A stretch of 64,000 nt of DNA, from NCBI GenBank assembly GCA_020344315.1, contig CP070820.1, positions 251,735 through 315,734 on the forward strand, written 5' to 3'. Below the pieces are notes generated by a model, which saw only the letters and a program-made list of their open reading frames with translations, had not been told where the DNA came from and did not search any database. Below, piece after piece: positions 61,082 through 64,000 of the stretch (positions are counted from its first letter, which is position 1; the number at the start of each line of letters is the position of its first letter). A program made the position numbers and the translations under genes. This DNA comes from Candidatus Bathyarchaeum sp. GTDB taxonomy: Archaea; Thermoproteota; Bathyarchaeia; Bathyarchaeales; Bathyarchaeaceae.

Positions 61082-62521
61082 ATGGAAGGCAGCGAAAAAG
61101 AAATCACGATGAAGATTGATGGCATCGAAGTTAATGCCGTAAAAGGAACGAGCATCTATGATGTAGCGAAAAAACTGGGCATAAAGATTCCCACGCTCTG
61201 TCATAATGAGGCTCTTGAACCTTTTGGTTCTTGCCGTGTATGTTCTGTGGAAATAACTGACAAGCGAGGAAGAAAAAAGATTGTAACTTCATGCAACTAC
61301 CCGGTTTTTGATGGACTCGAAGTTGAAACAAAAAATGAAAAAGTTTTCAGAACACGTCAACTGCTTCTTGAGCTGTTGCTAGCTCGTTGTCCAAATGCGA
61401 AGAAGATTCAGGATTTGGCAAGAGAATATAAAATTGAGAGGCCAAGCCTGTGGACAGGAGACCCAGAAGAGGATTGTATCCTTTGCGGCTTGTGCACTCG
61501 CGTCTGTGACGAAAAAGTTGGTGTATTTGCCATCAACTTTGCGAATCGAGGCGTAGAACGAGAAGTTACCGCTCCATATCACACAATATCCGATGATTGC
61601 GTTGGGTGCGGGGCATGCGCCATAGTATGTCCTACGGACTCGAAAAAAGTTCGAGTGAACACTTATCCAATGCTGGAAGAGGACATACTGGAAGCAGAGG
61701 AACAGTTTCTGAACGGAACACGACATGAACTTTTGGGTGTGTATAAAGAGATTTTTGCAGCAAAAAGCTCGATTGATGGGCAAGACGGTGGAATGGCTAC
61801 TGCTCTGCTCCTTTCAGGGTTCGAAAATGGTCTGTTTGATGCCGCTATTGTCGTTAAGCGAACAGTTGGGTACAAAGCGGAAGCAATTATTGCGGAGTCT
61901 GCTGATGACATACTGAACGCGCGAGGAACAAAATATTCACGAGTTAAGATGATGTCAAAAATTGGGGAGCTGGTGGAGAACGGCAAAAGAAAGATTGCCT
62001 TTGTCGGTACCCCATGCGAGATTCGAACAGGACGAAAAATTCAGCAGCAACTACTGAGCAAATATCCTGACCTAAATATTACGATAGTAGGTCTGTTCTG
62101 TTTTGAAGCCTTCGATTATGACAACCTAAAAGCAGAGACGAAAAAGTTGTTGGGTGTTGATTTGGATAAGGCAGAAAAGACTCAAATCCAGAAAGGAAAG
62201 TTCATAGTGCAAATTGATGGAAAAGAATATTCTGCGAAGGTAAAGGAGTTCCACGATGCCATTCAAGGCGGGTGTGCCTATTGTAACGATTTCGCTGGCA
62301 GAATTGCTGATGTTTCTGTTGGTTCAGTGGGAAGCAGTGATGGTTATTCAACAGTGATAGTGCGATCAGATACAGGAAAGAGGCTTCTTGAGAACGTTGA
62401 CTACATCAAGGGAGACGTCAATGTAGAAGATGTTGTCAAACTGGCTAAGTTCAAAAAGAGACGAGCTGACAAGAATTTCGCTCCCATTATTGAAGGAGCA
62501 CAAAACTATAAGGAACTATAG
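61082..62521 (+). CDS. NuoG-N/HndD-N-type iron-sulfur domain fused to an FrhB-type F420-flavin domain
   Basis: 479 residues from ATG 61082, which has AGGGG nine bases upstream; the frame also opens at TTG 61073. Residues 12-80 are a [2Fe-2S] ferredoxin domain (Cys40, 51, 54, 71); two [4Fe-4S] motifs follow: CILCGLCTRVC (132-142) and CVGCGACAIVCP (173-184). From about 215 it is FrhB-like: QDGGMATALLLSGFENGLFD, FVGTPCEIRTGRKI and CAYCNDFAGRIADVSVGSVG. FrhB binds FAD, a [4Fe-4S] cluster and F420. No H-cluster domain is present. With NuoE and NuoF partners, it suggests NAD(P)H:F420 oxidoreduction, possibly coupled to ferredoxin. Confidence 0.88.
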   Translation: MEGSEKEITMKIDGIEVNAVKGTSIYDVAKKLGIKIPTLCHNEALEPFGSCRVCSVEITDKRGRKKIVTSCNYPVFDGLEVETKNEKVFRTRQLLLELLLARCPNAKKIQDLAREYKIERPSLWTGDPEEDCILCGLCTRVCDEKVGVFAINFANRGVEREVTAPYHTISDDCVGCGACAIVCPTDSKKVRVNTYPMLEEDILEAEEQFLNGTRHELLGVYKEIFAAKSSIDGQDGGMATALLLSGFENGLFDAAIVVKRTVGYKAEAIIAESADDILNARGTKYSRVKMMSKIGELVENGKRKIAFVGTPCEIRTGRKIQQQLLSKYPDLNITIVGLFCFEAFDYDNLKAETKKLLGVDLDKAEKTQIQKGKFIVQIDGKEYSAKVKEFHDAIQGGCAYCNDFAGRIADVSVGSVGSSDGYSTVIVRSDTGKRLLENVDYIKGDVNVEDVVKLAKFKKRRADKNFAPIIEGAQNYKEL

Positions 62522-62524
62522 AGC

Positions 62525-62547
62525 CGCTCTTGGCTTATGGGAGAGCG
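62525..62547 (+). terminator. Terminator-like hairpin after the NuoEF-FrhB operon
   Basis: CGCTCT (62525-62530) pairs with AGAGCG (62542-62547) across an 11-nt loop, followed by a C- and T-rich stretch, just past the stop at 62521. Confidence 0.45.
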
Positions 62548-62641
62548 CCCCCTCATTTTCTTAGTTCAATAACCGAGTCTAATCCATACTATGCAATTTC
62601 AAAGCATATTTTAGGGTGTCTCACCATTTTAGAGCTGAAGA

Positions 62642-63592
62642 TTGGTGAGGAAACTGGTTTCTCACGTTGAAAGTTCTTCCAATTTAGCTAAATTGGCTAC
62701 GGAATCAAATATCGAAGAGTTTATTCATCTCACCACGAAAATCTCTCAGCTTTTGGCTAAAGAAAACGGAAGAGTTGGAAGTCTCCTAATAACTGGCAAG
62801 CTCATCGAAGCGCCACCTATGGGAGAGGCGATTGTGGTTGGAGATTTGCATGGAGACCTTGGAAGTCTTGTACACATTTTGGAAGAAAGCAAATTTCTAG
62901 CTAAAATGAGAAATAAGAAAGACGTTTTGCTGATTTTTCTTGGAGATTACGGAGACCGCGGCTCTCATTCTCCTGAGGTCTATTACGCTGTTTTGAAGCT
63001 TAAGGAACAGTTTCCAGAGCGCGTCGTCTTGATGAGAGGAAACCATGAAGGCCCCTATGACCTTCTTGCCTCTCCTCACGACCTGCCAATTCACATGAAC
63101 CAGAAATTCGGTGATTCGGGTTCAGAAGCTTATTCGAAGCTTCGAGAGCTTTTTAATCATCTGTACACGGCTGTTCTCATAGAAGAGCGATATGTTTTCC
63201 TTCACGGGGGAGCTCCAAGCCAAGCCACCAACGTTAATGACATCGCTTACGCCCATACGAAACACCCTCAAGAGCGCCATCTTGAAGAAATCCTGTGGAG
63301 TGATCCTTGGGAGGGAATAAAGGGAACAATCGCCTCGCCTAGAGGAGCCGGGAGGCTCTTCGGTGAAAACGTTACAAACACGCTTCTAAAAATGCTTAAC
63401 GTCAAAGCATTGATTAGAGGTCACGAATCAAGTGAAGAAGGATACAAAACAGACCACAGCGAAAAAGTGATAACTCTCTTTTCGAGGAAAGGCCCGCCAT
63501 ACCCAAACAGGTTTGGAGCCTATTTACACATAAACATCGCAAAGAAAGTGGAAAAGCCTAGGCAACTTCTGCAAGAAATCCATAAATTTTAG
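62642..63592 (+). CDS. PPP-family serine/threonine phosphatase-like metallophosphoesterase
   Basis: 316 residues from TTG. PPP signature motifs are VVGDLHGDLGSL, FLGDYGDRGSHSPEV and LMRGNHEGPYDL; the C-terminal half has LHGGAPSQ, LWSDPWEG and IRGHESSEEGY, as in PP1/PP2A-like enzymes. It probably dephosphorylates phosphoproteins. An independent gene downstream of the redox operon. Confidence 0.88.
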   Translation: MVRKLVSHVESSSNLAKLATESNIEEFIHLTTKISQLLAKENGRVGSLLITGKLIEAPPMGEAIVVGDLHGDLGSLVHILEESKFLAKMRNKKDVLLIFLGDYGDRGSHSPEVYYAVLKLKEQFPERVVLMRGNHEGPYDLLASPHDLPIHMNQKFGDSGSEAYSKLRELFNHLYTAVLIEERYVFLHGGAPSQATNVNDIAYAHTKHPQERHLEEILWSDPWEGIKGTIASPRGAGRLFGENVTNTLLKMLNVKALIRGHESSEEGYKTDHSEKVITLFSRKGPPYPNRFGAYLHINIAKKVEKPRQLLQEIHKF

Positions 63593-64000
63593 TCTCAACA
63601 ACAAACATCATATTTGGAGAAAAATCCGGTGTAAAAACCAATATTAATAAATAACCAGAAATCAGGTGACAATAGGTTATCAGTTTAACGATAACTGGGA
63701 TCTATGGTGGCAAATGGAGATATTATCCGAGGCCCTGCATATTACACGGATTTATCATCTTTAGATGTACACGAATGCGGAATCAAGTAATCTTTTAGAC
63801 AGAATAGCCCAAAAACTACCTTTCATCCCAAAGGAAAAAGATTAAATTTTAATCCCCAAACCCAAACGGTCAAAATGTAAACCTTGTAACATCCTATTAT
63901 GCTTCAATCAACTGAGAAACATGAGAAAAAAAGATAGGTTCTTAAAGGATTATACATAGGGAATTTCTTGAGGAAGCGAAACAAAGTCACAAAAGAGCAA
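63593..64000. other. Right-end gap of 400 bp
   Basis: Two very short in-frame pieces separated by TAG (MTIGYQFNDNWDLWWQ, then LLDRIAQKLPFIPKEKD) lie at 63668-63844 and may be a gene fragment. An inverted repeat GTTATC-N8-GATAAC is at 63676-63695. A possible TTG start near 63969 opens a frame running off the edge (RKRNKVTKEQ); it is too short to call. Confidence 0.3.

Noticed and set aside
61082..62521. Fe-only (HndD-type) hydrogenase or formate dehydrogenase catalytic subunit
   Set aside because: The N-terminus is similar, but the C-terminal part is FrhB-like with no H-cluster or molybdopterin domain.

Overview
The window looks like a chromosomal segment of an anaerobic archaeon. Archaeal hallmarks are ABCE1, CTP-dependent riboflavin kinase, an archaeosortase-like protein, archaeoflavoprotein, TATA-like promoters, frequent TTG/GTG starts and an archaeal tetrahydromethanopterin (H4MPT) C1 pathway without any methyl-CoM reductase in view. 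The combination of Fwd, Ftr, Mch and Mtd, HdrA-type flavoproteins and many coiled-coil or orphan proteins fits a member of the Bathyarchaeia (TACK group) best. That assignment is inference; no rRNA is present.

Layout. 1-8.0 kb is housekeeping: a truncated Sua5/YrdC, an AIM24-like protein, ABCE1, a phosphoribosyltransferase, MTA phosphorylase, a flavodoxin, an SPFH protein, an ECF S-component, a DUF1893-like protein and an FmdE-domain protein. 8.1-13.0 kb is an accessory patch of small zinc-ribbon, nuclease-like and secreted proteins with decayed duplicates, a P-loop NTPase remnant and a ferredoxin-methyltransferase reading frame broken by one stop. 13.1-20.2 kb holds NikR, a radical SAM activase, tRNA-Glu, CbiB beside a decayed CobD/HisC-type aminotransferase, a NicO-type metal transporter, a HemN-like radical SAM protein and two flavoproteins. 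20.4-23.6 kb is an overlapping operon of a RecA-like protein without a Walker A lysine, a small protein and a divergent family-B DNA polymerase. 24.5-28.6 kb carries three paralogous nucleotidyltransferases around a CPBP protease. Ftr (28.6-29.6 kb) is followed by a cluster of broken genes up to 30.9 kb.

The energy-metabolism core is in three blocks. (1) 31.7-37.7 kb: ferredoxin, an HdrC-GltD/NfnB-like fusion, an HdrA-MvhD fusion and a six-cluster polyferredoxin, with no HdrB. (2) 43.8-56.1 kb: a PhoU-like regulator, a divergent pair of methylene-H4MPT dehydrogenases (an MtdB-like enzyme with a large unknown N-terminal domain, and F420-type Mtd), then the operon fwdD-fwdB-fwdA-fwdC-mch. (3) 58.7-62.5 kb: NuoE-like, NuoF-like and a third protein joining a NuoG-type iron-sulfur N-terminus to an FrhB-type F420/flavin domain. 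Together Fwd, Ftr, Mch and Mtd or MtdB convert CO2 to methylene-H4MPT or run in reverse. The third block would exchange electrons between NAD(P)H and F420, possibly with ferredoxin, and the first links NAD(P)H, ferredoxin and a flavin-bifurcation centre. The most interesting hypothesis is that this cell balances NAD(P)H, F420H2 and ferredoxin pools around the H4MPT pathway with these two non-canonical complexes.

Other genes between these blocks include an archaeosortase, MsrB, a transglutaminase-like surface protein, a frameshifted UspA, a CysRS-like protein with an altered zinc site, DinB, RibK next to an ECF riboflavin-type S-component, a coiled-coil protein and a PPP-family phosphatase.
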